NCBI GenBank assembly: GCA_907165065.1
Contig: OU015528.1
Location: 41,035,515 to 41,099,514, forward strand
From: Caprimulgus europaeus
Taxonomy: Eukaryota; Chordata; Aves; Caprimulgiformes; Caprimulgidae
Direction of reading: 5' to 3'
DNA: 64,000 nucleotides
Part shown: positions 1 through 13,553 of the stretch, in pieces
How positions within the stretch are numbered: the first letter of the stretch is position 1
Layout of the letters: every line of letters begins with the position of its first letter
The notes under the pieces: model-generated
Database searches by the model: none
Told to the model about the DNA's origin: nothing
The model's input: the letters and a program-made list of their open reading frames with translations, nothing else
Translations under genes and position numbers: made by a program

Positions 1-550
1 ACTTTGTCATTACTTAGTAATAAAACAATTGCCCTCTTTTATTTCCTATGGCCTTCTGCAGGTGTCTTAGCATTAGTTTCCAACTTTTTCAAAACATCTT
101 AGTGTTTAGATATATTATTGGGCTGTAGGAGGTATACAAACAAAGTAACTCATAATCCTTGCTTTGAAGAATTCGCAGCCCAAGGGTATGTCTATAGTAT
201 CTTTTTATTTGTTTGCAATAAAAACTGTTATGGAGGGTATTTTTATACTGAACAAAGCTCAATCCAAACATTTATATGGCCTTTCAGTGATTCAAATAGA
301 ACTACTCATTCAGAGAAATTCTAGAACTACTAGAAAATAACGTGATGTATAAGTTAGTGGTAGGTACTAAAACTCTAGGCAAAATGTGGTCTTAATAAAT
401 CTAGTGCGGAGGAGAAAAGAAAGGTAAAAAGAGGACACAAAACTCCAGGTGATACTATTTACCATCTGCAGCAAAAGACTGAGGCCAACTACCTGGATCT
501 TACTGATTTATTTTAACATCTTCCTTGCCTCTATACAGTAGCATTTCTTC

Positions 551-569
551 TTTTTTTTTTTTTTTTTTT
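551..569. repeat. poly-T run
   Basis: Nineteen consecutive T after a CTTC. No identifiable retroposon body is attached on either side, so it is a simple homopolymer. Confidence 0.9.
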
Positions 570-3500
570 CCCTCTCCATTTCTGCTTATGCCATTGGAGT
601 ATTTTCTTAAACATGGCTGCAGGAATACAGCAGGTATACCAATGCCTTGTAGCACTGAGAGTCAAAAACAGTCTGCTCAAGAGAAGACTGCTTATCAAGC
701 CTTGATACTGATCAGATCCATCAGAAATGTCATGAGCTCTTTTTTTAAGCCAAAACAGGTTGACAAGAGTCCTCACAAATACTCAGTGTTGAAAAGAACC
801 CACCCAAAACAATGAAACTGTATTTGAAAACACTTTTCCCAAATTATTGCTCTCCCAGAATCTGAAGTACTGGTGTCTCTAACTGGTTTAATGGCACAGC
901 AGAGGTACTACTCAAGGATCCCTCTTGGAGAATACTTCCCTGGGAAGCCGCTCTGAACACCAGCTCTGGAGATGTGCATCTAACATCCTGGCAGTGCAGG
1001 CACCACAAACCTAAATCCACACTGGTAAATAAAATATGCCTGGGCTGTCAGGGAGCAGCACAGGCCAGCTGCTCCCTCAGGACAAGGGCTGGGAGCAGCA
1101 GGGTTTCCTGTGGGGTAGCCAGGTGCAACCATCAGTCTAGATCAGTAGCATAGTGATTAGGTACGTCTGAAGTCAATCTACAGATTAGAATCAGGTCCAG
1201 CAATCACCTGACAGCCCCACAGTGATGAAGCAGGGCTAAGAAAAAGGCAGAGAGTCAGCCTGCAGGTTGGTGTCTGGTCCATCAATACCATAACTGTAGC
1301 TCAACTAAACACCAGCACTCCCACAGCTCAGACCCAGATCTGAGCTTAAATGGAACTTCGGGGCCCATGGGTGTGGCTGCAGGCCCCAGGTGAGTTTGTC
1401 AGGGCCACTAAGACCTATTAGTGTCCTCAGGGTCCTTACAGGGGAGTTTTTCGAAGAGAATAAGTGTCATGAAAGGGTTCATATCCATCTCCTCATGCAA
1501 AATAGTTTGCTCTCATCTGTGCTGTCAGCTGGGAACAGTACCTGAACCATGGATTGATAGTTAGCATGGGGCAAAGTATGCCAGGAGATATGCTGCATGA
1601 ATGATTTCCACCTGGGCCGGAGCCCATGGCTTGGTGCTGTTTAATATTGTGATGCAGATGTAGCCGAAGAGCTGCTTCTGGGAGCCATGAGTTGATGACT
1701 CTGTTAGAGCTGACATACAGATTCTTGACTCACTTTCAACTGAATAATCTTGAAGTAATAACAGTATTATAGTCTCAAGTTCTCCCCTGATGACAGTTCT
1801 TTTAATTACAAACATACTAGAATTGTTTGTCCCAATAAGCATAGGGTCAAACCTGCTACTTCTGATAGCGTCATGGGTGATTCTGACATATGGAGTGCCA
1901 GAGAATGTAGATATCCCTGTTATGGTCTTTCTCTGGGAGATTTCTGCATTTCTGTAGTTATTATCATAGTGGAATAACATCCAACAAACATACAGAGATC
2001 TCTAAAGTTTCAAGTCACTGTGAGGTTGAGGTCTCTTTTTTCTGTCTAAAAGAGGATTGCTCTCTACCTCAAATTAGTTCTGTAGAAAAATTATGAAGGC
2101 CTCAATATATTGAACCTGACCATAGTCCACTGGCCTTTACTAGAAAAAAAATAACTTATTGTTTACCTACTTGTCATAGACTTTCCTTGTTGGCTACCAC
2201 TCCACTAGTTTTTTGAATCTTTTACCTCAGAGACATTCTAACCTACCTCACATGAACAAACATGGTGCTCTCGTCCATTATGTAGTTAAAAATATCAGCA
2301 GAAGTGTAGCACTTCTGATTTCTGTTCTATGTATACATCTTCACACTAGATGAATCTATTTTACCACTGCCTTTTAATGAACACAGAAACCTACTAGGCC
2401 ATCTTGTAGGATGCTGTGCAGGATAGTCCAATAGTTTGTTTGGCTTGTGTGATTACTTTAGAAAATGTCCTTAATATCTCTACTAGCTTTGGAAGAAAAG
2501 CTCATCTATAAGAATGAAGGTGGGACTCTGTTCAAATTTAAGACACCTACATTTATGCATCCAGATGTGCATTACTCTTCTAAATTCCAATTATAGTGAC
2601 TAGAGATCTTGGCATACAGTCAATGGAGCTTATACAGTGAAACAGCTGATAGTTGCTTCAGGTTTCCTTTTGGGTGAGTTGCTCTCCACTGACAAGAAGA
2701 GTTCAGATCAATAGAATTCTAAAAGTTACATACATGTATGCATAAATTTAGATGTCTTAACATCTACATTGAATACTACCCTGCACATCTACCTCTGCTA
2801 AAGGAAAGCATGGAGTGTGATCCTTGAATCCAAAGGCTACAGTGATGACTGTGGTCCAGGTTATGCACTGCAGCTTTTACTCCACCTCAGCTTTCCCGGT
2901 GGGAGAGAAATCCACCTGACACAGATCCAGTAGCTCCAAAGGCAGCAGTAAGGAAGCCCAGTTTAGTTCAGTTCAGAGGCAACTCATCTGATGACTTAGA
3001 CAAAGGGGTCAACTCATGTTTTTCCCTTGTTGCAGTAGTGACATTGGGAAGATTTTGAGGTCAGCTTCAGCATTCTGGCTTATCTGAGCAGAAGGGAGGC
3101 TAGCACAGCATCAAAAAGAGAAAGCCAACTTGCTGGGGAAAGAGAAGAGAAGAACCAGGGGACAGGCATCACTGTCCCTAAAGCCTCATCCAGGTTCACC
3201 CTACTTAGAAGCTAGTTTGTTTTCTAACCAGACATGCCCTCATAGGTTGTTTTATTCTGTCACTCTTGCTACTGACTGACAAGTTTCCTTCTGCCTCATT
3301 ACCAGTTGAACTCATGGCAAGGTTGAGGTGTACCTGGTAGTTCTAGTCCCCCTGTGTCTGGCTTGGTGGGAGTCACAGTGTGCTCCCAGAGGAGACCCTC
3401 ACATTAGCACTGAGGGTGCACTATGACACACAACAGTCATACTACAGGCAGTCTTCATAAACCCACTGTAATCTCTGGAAACCTACTTCCATAGAACAAC

Positions 3501-4073
3501 TGTTGCCTTGTTGGTGTATAGCATTTCCTAAGGCAACAGAATATCACCTGCCCTTCGTGAATATGAATTTGGGTTGATCAAGTGCAAATGGATCAGTTTT
3601 CCTGGATACTGTAGTCAGTGTCTTTGCCTCATATTATAATTTCTTTCCCAGTGTTCACAGCATGTATTACCTTACTGACTGTTGCCCTCCAAAGGTCAAT
3701 GCAGGCTTTAAGAGTCAAGACTTCTGATTTGAATCATTCCTATGTGGGATGTTTGTGTTAAGCTGTCTGCTTTCCTTTAAACAATGCCAGAAATACACTT
3801 TTCACACCTGCACTTTTAGCATGCATCTGTTGCATAAAGCAGTTCATAGGAACTTTGGCCATTGAAAGCTTTAGCCCTTGTTCTCAGCTTCATCTCAGAT
3901 AACCACCTTTCAGGAGAAGAATTAGTTGTGTTAAACTTAAACCTTGAAACCCAGTGTATCTGGGTGTAGCCTACCTGTGGGCATGCCCAGAAAAACGATT
4001 ACATTTGCCAAACTCAGAGTAATGGGATTCATATGATATAAACAGGACCTTTGATTTTTTTTTTTTTAATTTA

Positions 4074-4100
4074 TGTGTGTGTGTGTGTGTATGTGTGTGT
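4074..4100. repeat. (TG)n microsatellite
   Basis: A TG dinucleotide run with one interrupting A-T step, preceded by a T-run. Likely to vary in length between individuals. Confidence 0.9.
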
Positions 4101-5191
4101 AGGTACTTCTGGAGGTTACTGTTAGAGTAATGTTATATGCATTTGCTGGCAGCTAAGTACAACAAACAGGTACCCACAGATGGAGTTTGCATTGAACTTT
4201 ACGTACCTGAGGACTACTATAAACTCTACCAGATAGTTATTGGCATTAAAAGTATAACTTTTTTTAACTCAGCAGAACAAATTTAGTTCTACATGAAGTA
4301 CTCGTAAGCTACCCAACTTTAGGATCACAAAGAGATTTTACCTCAAGGTAGCCAAAGATGATCACTGCCTTATTCCTCTTTATTTCATAGTTATATTACG
4401 AAAAAATGAAAGATTAACATTGTGAATTCTTGGTATATGTTTCCCTTTTGTTCTGTCTGTGAAAGTAAAACTGTTAGAAATTGTGGTATATGTAGTGCTC
4501 TGCATCTCTATCTCTGAAGAACTGCTACAAAAGTGATTTTACCCCCTTTTCTTTAGAGTATACAGTAATGCAATATGTTTTGGAATTTCAATAGTGTCTT
4601 TCTATAAAAATGTTCTTCAAGAAAAAAAAAATTCCTCTACCTTCCCTGTTATTCCATTGTGTCTGCATTCAGACTTGTTTTCTGGAAGCATCTCAGGTCA
4701 TGTGGATGTTGTTTTGTAGTGATGGCTGCTCTTACACTTTGTTCTTGTTTTTCTATGATTAATTTATCTTCTTAGTGCATTGAATTACTAACTATGATAA
4801 AAAGAATAGTAAATAGTTGTTCTTCTGAATTAGCATTGGAAAGTCCATAAAATTGTAGACTGAAGCTAGATTATCAATAGAACTCTGGTATTTCATTGTA
4901 CTTCCTTCCTCATCATATGTCAAGCAATTTAATTTTTATTGGTGTATCTGTTGCTGAAATTTAAGAATTACAGATTTGGAGGAAAGTAATCTCAACATTT
5001 TATTTGAATTTTTAAATTTCTTCAGATGTTAAATCTAAAAAATTGGACTTTGACAGTTAAAATTATAGAGAAGTTAATTGGATGTGCCATGTTAACTAGT
5101 ATCTGATTAAGATGATGTGCAGTTAACTCAGAACTTCCACAAAGCAAAAACAATACACCAGTTCTTCTAAATCAGTAACAAAATAGTTCTT

Positions 5192-5412
5192 ACAGAATCA
5201 TAGGAAAATTCGGGTTGGAAGGAACTTGAAGAGGTCCTTCTAAAAGCAGAGTCAGATCACATTGTTCAGGGTTTTAACCAGTCTAGGTTGAAAATCTCTA
5301 ATAATGAGAATGCACAAACATCTCTGGGAAACCTGTTCCAATGCTTGACTGTCCTCATGGTGAAAACATTTGTCCTTATACCCATTTGGAGACTTTTTCA
5401 TTTCAAGATTTG
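5192..5412 (-). mobile_element. CR1 LINE, 3' end fragment (old)
   Basis: Read on the plus strand this is the reverse complement of a CR1 3' end: the AGAATCATAG terminal repeat, then GGGTTGGAAGG, then a degraded stretch with CTGGGAAACCTGTTCCAATG, which is the familiar CR1 block just before the 3'UTR. It is about 220 bp, heavily 5'-truncated, and has many differences from the younger copies in this window, so it is an old insertion. The inner (5') boundary is approximate because similarity fades near 5412. Confidence 0.85.
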
Positions 5413-8400
5413 ATAGAAACCTGATTTTAGCCTTTGGCTAGATGGCAGCATTACACATAAACTATCACACTGTTATTTATTCATACTAAGGGACTTAAGG
5501 TATTACCTCCACATAAATAATCAAGCTGTGACAGATGTCATCAAGTTTTATTATAAAATGTGGCTTTCCAGTTCTAAACTGAATAACTTAGCAGAAACAG
5601 CAGCTTCCAAAAATCTGTAACTAGCTATAAGCATACCCTACAGTTCCACTGAACACATCTGCCATAACAAACCTGCCAAAAATTCAGGAAATCAATGGAT
5701 CTGTCAAGAAAAGAGAACTGAACTGCATTTTGAATCCTTTATTTATAACCAAATTAAGCATTTGACTATAGCTTCCTCTCTGCTGGGCTCTGCTTTTGTC
5801 AGTAGAAAAAGACATGCATCAGACCTTTAATAAGCCTCTGTCTGATGAGAAGACTATATTACGGATTAGTGATGTAGTAACAGCAGCTCAGTAAAAAAAG
5901 CTTAAGCTGAAGGAAGTTTCCGGTTTTTGAGAGGAATGAGGATTTCTCATCTGAGGTACAGACTTGTTATGCTATTCAATCAAACATTTCTTTCCCACTT
6001 ACCAATATGGATAGATACTGTAAAATACAGAATATTTTGCAGAATTATTGGACACCACTTCCCTAAATTATTATGCAGCCAGGCTGAAACACAAAAATGG
6101 AAACTTGAGGACTTAGAAGTTTTCACATAGTCTGAAATACAGCTTTTTGGGATATACACAACTAAAGGACAAACTGTTGTATTTGTTCTGAGTGCAAATA
6201 TTACTTGCAGCAAAGATCAGCATTGCTAATCCCTACTTCATTTAGTCTATTCCTTTAGCCTGAGAGAAACTCTGGGAACATCTGTGAAAACATGGTCTTT
6301 TTTAGTCTATCAAAGTAAGGATAAAAAGATATGGTACAAAATTCACATTTAGAGCATCCTTCAAATATCCATAAAGAAAGGTGAAATCTGGTTGTGTTGT
6401 AGTAATTGCAAAATATTTTGTGGGGAAGAAAGAAAGCATAACAGAGATAGCTGAAGTGAGGACATAGTTCAGTAGTAAGTCTAGTTGAATAACATAAAAA
6501 TAAAATAAAATTAAAGGGCAGTCATCCAGATATTTTGTAAGTTTCTAATGTGACTAGGAACCTGGAAAATGGCCAAAGACAAGATACACATCCATGGTCC
6601 CTGATGGTTGCTTTATTCCCTGTAAAGATTACTGTGCAAACACATTATCGACACCCTTGCAAAATATTTTTATGGATTGTCTTTTTGAGGATGGCAACCA
6701 AGGCAGAAAACCCCTGACTGATGAAGTTGCACTATTTAGATCCAGAAAAGTTTATAAAAACAAGTATTTACTATTCATGTTTTATGTAAGAGTTGGTCAA
6801 AATTATATAAGGCTAAAATAAGTTTAATTGGTTTGTCCTGAAGACAGGGGTTAGATAGAATTTCATAATACGACCAAGTCCTTTTTATTTGTAGCCTAGA
6901 AGACCTCACAAGAACCAGCATTAATAGAAACCTAAGGGATGGAATTTGCATAGAGAGAGACAAAAAAAAAGATATATATACTCTGAGGTATTGAATGTTT
7001 TGGGTTACTGCAACAAGATGTGGAGAACTTGAGAAAGAACAGCAGGAAAAACAAACAAGTTAGGTTTAAAGATACACAATGTCAAAAATTGTTTCTGACA
7101 TCTAAAATACTAGGACATTTTCTTGCCATTTCTGTCCTCGCTCAAAAAGACAGCTGGGAATTCAAATTAGTGAGTAAAATATTGCACAGGGTAATTTAAT
7201 TTACATTCAATTCAGCAATCTAATAGGCAATTAGAATTCTGAATAGTGTAAAAAAATTAATCTTTCTGAATAGTGTAAAAAAATTTCATGTGAAATGCTT
7301 TGCTGTTCACATGTGAAACTTGCATATTGAAAAAACCTGAGATATTAAGAAGCTGTTGTTTTCCCACTGAAATATTGTGAGAGGCTACCATGTTATTTGT
7401 GTCTCATATATGACTAATGAGAAGAAAATTGACCACATTTGCCACAACAGGAGTTAAGCCTGATAAAATCAGAGCATGCAAAGAATACTTGAATTTGTGG
7501 GACTTATGGGTCAGATGGGTCAGACTGTGAAGGAAAGATGCATGGGGAACAATGCCCACAGCCAGAGGTTAGGCAACGTGGTGGCTGTGATTTGAAAATG
7601 GCTGATGGATGTGGTAGTACATATTTTACCAAGCTGTGCAATAATTGTAAAAAACTGCAGGAAGGTTTGCAGCATGCACTTTCCTTCAGTTGTGTTTACC
7701 ATCAATTGTCATGTAATTCCAGAGTACTTTTGCAATCCAATGCAAATGTTTAGTAGCTTAAGATAGTTTAAGTAATGAAATAAAAGTATAAGTGTTGTTT
7801 ATATATCTATATATGTATATATAACTTTGTAATGAGACACTGTGTGTGTTCATCAAAATTTTAATTTGTTTTCCGTGGCAGGCTATGTGACTCTTCTAGA
7901 AGCCTGAAATATGATCTACTTTTGAAGAACTTCAACATAACTCTATCTTTTGTATTTATTCAGACAGATGAATATTTCCTAAAACCATATTAGAAAAAGT
8001 AACACTAGTTATCCTGTTGCCTGTGTAAATGGTCCAACTTTGGGACAATAAGCTTTTGTGGATATACCCACATCCATTTTAATAGCTTGTCTACATGGAT
8101 AATATGCAGTTCAACACCACAGACATCACATACATCAAATTACACAGTCTTTATATATTATTAGGCTCCCCATAAACATTCACAGTTTGAAAAACCTGAG
8201 AATTTATTTTACTTGGAATGCCAGCAAGAATGGATGCATGTATTTTATCCCCATCCCTTTTAAGAATTATGGAAGAGATTAATCCACTGTTCTCCTCTAG
8301 TCTTCTAATGGGATTATGATTTCAGACCCTGGTTTCATTTGTCTAGAGGAAATAGTCTTCTTTTTGAGATTATAAGACCCTCTTGAGGTCTGGATGTTGA

Positions 8401-8892
8401 GTTGGGAATAACAATTGCCACAGATTAATCATCAGACTTATTGTATCATTTTGCATCTGAAAAAATTTTGATGTCATTAGCCTTTAAAAAAAAAAAGAAA
8501 TAAAAAGTGAATAGCTGAAATAGATGGTGAAAGTAAAAATTTACCTAATCTGGGGAAGAAGGAACAGCAATTTTGCTTGAGGTGGTATTTTGCTGCATTT
8601 TTCATTCTGTGCACTTGATCGTGGTTACAGATATTTGTATTGGTTCTCATGTATGGAAATTAGCTTTTACAGCCCTTTAAAGAAATGAGAGATCCGTTGC
8701 AAAACACAGTAAATCTGAACCATGTCAGATTTGTTTTTACATTCAGACAAGCAACACTCAAATAAATATTTCTCAGAGCTAGGATGCCCCCAGTAGAAGA
8801 CAGCGGCATGTTGCTTCCTTCAGTTTTCAGGATTTATGGCTAAGATAGTCTTCTGGAAGTAAATTTTGAATGCCCTTCAAATTCTGCAGGGG
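5413..8892. other. intergenic, no gene recognised
   Basis: Unique-looking AT-rich DNA. It has a short imperfect tandem duplication (7237-7285) and a TATATC-rich tract near 7800-7822. No open frame here shows a domain, and codon use looks random. Confidence 0.6.
7237..7285. repeat. 27-bp-period tandem duplication
   Basis: The block TTCTGAATAGTGTAAAAAAA occurs at 7237 and again at 7264, so two copies lie 27 bases apart. This looks like a small replication-slippage duplication with no evident function. Confidence 0.85.
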
Positions 8893-9435
8893 TGTGCTGG
8901 TTCTGGCTGGGATGGAGTTAACTTTCCCCATAACTGCCCTCATAATGCTGTTCTTTGTATTTGTAGCTAGAATGCTGTTGACAACACATCAGTGTTTTGG
9001 CTACTGCTAAGCCGTGCATCAAGGCTGTCTCTCTAAACCACCCTCCCTCCAAAGGCCAGTAGGCTGGCAGTGGCAAGGAGTTGAGAGGTGACATAGCCAG
9101 AACAAATTGACTCAAGAGATATTCCATACTATATGACATTGTGCTCAGCAATAACAGCTGCATTTATCTTCCAGAAGAACTGTTACACATACTGAGGCTC
9201 TGCTTCCCAGGAAGTGGCTGAACATTGACTGCCAATGGGAAGTAGAGAATATTTTTGTTTGTTTGTTTTCCTTTGCTTCTGTGCATGACCTTTTTTTTTT
9301 CTTTATTACACTGCCTTTATCTTAACCCACAAGTTATTTTTCATCTTATTTTCTTCCCTCATGTCCTGCTGAGGATGGGGAGTGATAGAGTGGCTTGGTG
9401 GGCACCTGGTAGCTAGACAAGATCAACCCATCACA
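8893..9435 (+). mobile_element. ERVL-like solo LTR (fossil)
   Basis: A 543-bp block beginning TGTGCTGG and ending CATCACA. Internal landmarks match avian ERVL LTRs: GGCTGGGATGGAGTTAA near the start, GATATTCCATAC-ATATGAC in the middle, and CTGCCTTTATCTTAACCCAC before the 3' end. No internal retroviral sequence lies on either side, so this is a solo LTR left by recombination. The flanking five bases are AGGGG and AGGGT, a likely 5-bp target duplication with one difference. Its divergence suggests an old insertion. The exact subfamily is not assignable by eye. Confidence 0.8.
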
Positions 9436-12400
9436 AGGGTTAAAGGTAGATCTAGTAAGAGCAGGCTGAAAAGACAGAAAATCATGTCCTCAATTTCTTA
9501 TCTCATCACCATCAGGATATTAGAGAAAGTGAACTGAAAAGAGGACACAGATTTTCTCTCTTGGCCTCCTAAAACTTGCTATCTCCTTTTGGGAATGAAA
9601 GAAAGCAGAACCTTATATTTTTCAAGTTACCTACTAGTCAAAACTATTTCCTAAAACATAACTTTTTCTCGTCCCCACCCCCAAGGCAGAATCCCAGGCT
9701 AAAACATGTTTTCTCTTTTAGCAGCTTAATTAGATGTGATAAATTAACTTCTCCCTAGTCCTGGATTTTCTTTTGGGGTCCTCTTTATCCATACCTCAAT
9801 CTTTGCAGGTCTTTAGGGCTTCTACACATCTTATGCATTTTAGGTCCTTTAAGTCACTGCTAAGAGTAAATGTATCTAAGCCACATTTCTACATAAACTT
9901 GGGACTTAAAAGCTGTTATAAATTATTTATCTTGTCCGGTTTTGCATTCATATACTTTAAGTTAAAAAAGAAAACTGAAGTGATTCTTAAGCATACTACA
10001 AGCCTCATGTAAAAATTAACTCTTGTAGTTATTCTAGGACAATTTTCATTCTCCATAGATATTTGAGTAATTCAGTAAGCATCCTTTAGAGGGAGGAGAC
10101 CCCTTATGTAAAACAAATCCATGATAGATCAATGGTTTGGTAAAGATTAGCATTTGTCATCCATCTTTGATTTGTGTAAGTGCCTAATTTCTCCTCTGTT
10201 CAAATGCAGCTAGACCAATTAAAAGAAATAAGCCTTTCACTCATCTTTTCAGCTTGCTATATTAATCACCTCTTAACCCCATTACAGAGGCTCTCAAATT
10301 CATCTGCACAGTTCTATTTAGTTTCTCATATATAAAGTTAGTATTCCTCATGTACTCAGGGTTGTTTGAAAAGAGTCCAAAAAATGTTGCCACAAAAACC
10401 CTCTGGCATTCTCATCCTCTTTGTGACTTTAGGGCTGCCAAGTTCTTAATTTTCAGAGTTGTGTAAGTAGAGTCATTGCTACTTCATGGAAGAGCTGTGA
10501 ATCGTCATGTCCCATGAAAAGTCAAACAGTGGACCAAACCTTCAAAATTTGTCTTTTATATCAGCCTACACAGCAAAGCAGAACATTGCAGAGCTATCCA
10601 GGCTAGCACAGAGCAGTCTTATTCAGCCAGTGTTAGAGAGCTGTACACATCTCTGGAACTGCACTCAAAGAAATTAGTTTGGCTGAGAAATGACATGCCA
10701 TGGCCAAGGCAGAATACCACATTAGAATGACTATGGCATTTCCTCTTAGTGACAATATGTTTCTAAAGCTAGCTTAGATGTCTTCACATAGTTCTCTCTT
10801 GCAGTGCTTAAACATATCCTCTAATAAATATCTTCATAAATAATATCTTTGTTTTGTGTAACTATTTTTCAGGTGCTGACATGTGTCACCTTTGGATATC
10901 CTACATTTTAGCAATAGCATCCGCAAAACCCTGAAGGCAAATGAGATTGTGAATGTAAATATTAACACTTGTGATGATTCAGATGTCAGATTTCTTAAAG
11001 GTTTCATGCAAGTGGTAGCCTGTGTGGAGCTACTTTGTACAGTAAGGCATAGATGATGGATTAGCTAAAAATATCTCTGTATTATAAAATGTAGGCATCT
11101 GTGGGGTATGCACAATTATACAGGGAACATGCTGTAGTAAGGTTTTCATGAAGAGAAAAAACCTGCAACAGTTTTCTTGATATTGCGATTTTTCAGTTTT
11201 TCCTTTGAAAATAGTACCTTTACTACTAGTAGTACTAATAGTGCCTTTGAAAAGTAGAAATCTGAATTCTCCCCGTCACTTTGAAAATTTGAAGAAAGGA
11301 GATTTTAAAGAAAATCCCACCAAAATCTGCCCTTTAGGCAAGAGTGACAGTGTGACTTCTAGACCTTGTATTTATGTGTTGCACATATCTGCATATTGGT
11401 GGTATTTTAAAGAGTCCACTAGCTATTTTGTGGTGAATTGCACTGCATATGTATATATATATAAATATATATAAAGTAGAAACTGATATTAAAGGACTAA
11501 TTTCACTGAGGCCCAGATACAAATCTCATTGAAATAAATGAAACCTCAGTACCCGCTGTGTGTATTATTTTATTGTATTCATATATGTGTCTCGAGCAAA
11601 ATCTAATACAGAAATATCTCACCTTTAATTTATTTTGGAAATCATGGAACTCTTGACAACATGGACTGTATGTTCAGGAAACAAGAAACAAGTACAGCTG
11701 TCAGTATGAAAATGCTACAAAATAGAATAGAATCTCTTCTACTTCATTGTAGTCTGTACATAAAAAGTTAAATCACCTTATTGATTTTTATTTCTGCCAT
11801 GTCTTTTTTCCTATCTCTGAATACTACTCTAGATTTAAATCTTTACAGGGCTTAATCTGAAGATACAATTTTATCATAGCAGTGTTCTTTGTGCACATCC
11901 TACTAACCAAGAAATGCTTTGATCCACACAGATGACAACAGGCTCTATTCTTTTCTTCTGTAAATCCAATAAATCCAAAGTCTGCAAGTAATCTTAAATT
12001 AAATGCACATTTTAGTGTTTATATAGGGAAGCTGTTGTGTTTAGAAAATGAGATTAGCCAGAGTGGTTACAGAAAACTCTGAATAACCAATCCCATGCTC
12101 CCAGTAAAGGTCTAGATCTTTATGACATGGAAATAGTGGTCTGCCCAAAGCAGGACTGTGTTTCTCAGAAGGTAAGGAATAAGAATGCACTTTTTTTTTG
12201 GTAAAATAACAGACAACTGTCAACTGCAAATTACCCTAGTGAGCTATTCAGTAGATTATCCCCCTGGAAGTTCACATTTTCCTTTGCAAAGAGTACTTAA
12301 AATTTATAAATGCAAAAAGGTGACGCAAAATATTGTATTGTAACAAGAAAGAAAATGTCAGTGCAGGGTTCTACTAAATGGACCTATTTAGTAAAGTAGA

Positions 12401-13553
12401 CCTGTATTTATATGCAAAGATAACACTTGCAAAGATGAAACTTCCCTGTAAAATGAGAATACATTGAAAGGAAACTTATGCTTTCTATTGCCAGGATTTT
12501 ATTCTTAAAAATTAGATATAAAATAAGATTTACAGCACTCCTACCCTACTGAAAGAGAGAAAACTTATTGCAAAACTATTTATGTAACAGATTTCAGGAC
12601 CACAGAAGATCACACTGATTTAAGAATAGTTTTCGGAGGATATTAGATTAAAACCAGTATCTAACATCCTGCCTCTGGAAGAAGAGAATACAGGATATGG
12701 ATCTGAAAGTTGCAAAGCATTGTTTGTTTTGTAAACTTCCATGTTGAATCAAGCTAATTCAATACTTCTAGTGGCATGGATTTCCTACCCTTAGGCTACT
12801 GAATCATTGCAGAGACCTCTCCGATCTCACTACAAGATGGTGCAACACAAGCAGGTCACAATAGTGTTTGAGTATTTCCCATAATGCGTTCTTATCTACT
12901 GTGACTTGAACATGGCATAAAAGCATGACTGCTTGTTGCAGAACCAATATGAAAGTTCAGAGCAGACATGTACACTTTTCTTCTGTCCTTTTTACAGGAT
13001 ATATAACAAATTCTGTTAAATTAATTCAGAATGCCTTATGGTATTTAGGATGTCTTCTGATGAACACTCCTTCAATTCTTGTGGTAGGCAAATTCTCCCT
13101 CTTTTTTTTTTTTTTTTTTTTTAGATTCCGCCAATAACAACAAAACTGGATTATTTTATCTTCTTTAGCAAATGTCCCTAATTGATTAGTTACGGTTAGT
13201 TGTCAGCTGGGATATTCTGGCCAGAAATTCTTTATAATTCATCCAAAATAATTTTTGTACTGTTAGACCCAGCTTAAATAATTGTTCCTAGTTTTGAACA
13301 TGCTCACATCATCTGCTGGTCACGTAATAGCACAAATAGATTAATTTGAATTGCTGAACTTAAATATAAATTATTTGACTAATTAAAATGAGTCATTCTA
13401 TCATAATTTTCAGAATTTAAATGTTAAGTAAAAAGTTAAAAAGTTAAATGGTAAATAAGCAAATTGCTAATTAAATATTGCCTATTCCTAGGAAGAATTT
13501 TTCTTTCTTTTTTTTTTTTTTTCCCCTGCCTAAAATTATTTATCTGTCAGGTT
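9436..13553. other. intergenic, no gene recognised
   Basis: AT-rich DNA with a TATA-rich patch (about 11448-11475) and a 21-base T run (13102-13122). The short open frames in it have no recognisable domain. I see no splice-flanked exon or RNA gene. Confidence 0.6.
13102..13122. repeat. poly-T run
   Basis: Twenty-one consecutive T. No SINE or LINE body is recognisable next to it. Confidence 0.9.

Larger units (their letters stand above)
1..5191. other. intergenic, no gene recognised
   Basis: AT-rich sequence with short open frames only, none with a recognisable domain or a convincing exon structure. It contains a 19-base T run (551-569) and a TG repeat (4074-4100). The part at about 1000-1450 is more GC-rich than its surroundings and may be an old, unidentified repeat. 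A 139-codon minus-strand frame at 1980-1561 is discussed in the findings and not called as a gene. Confidence 0.6.
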
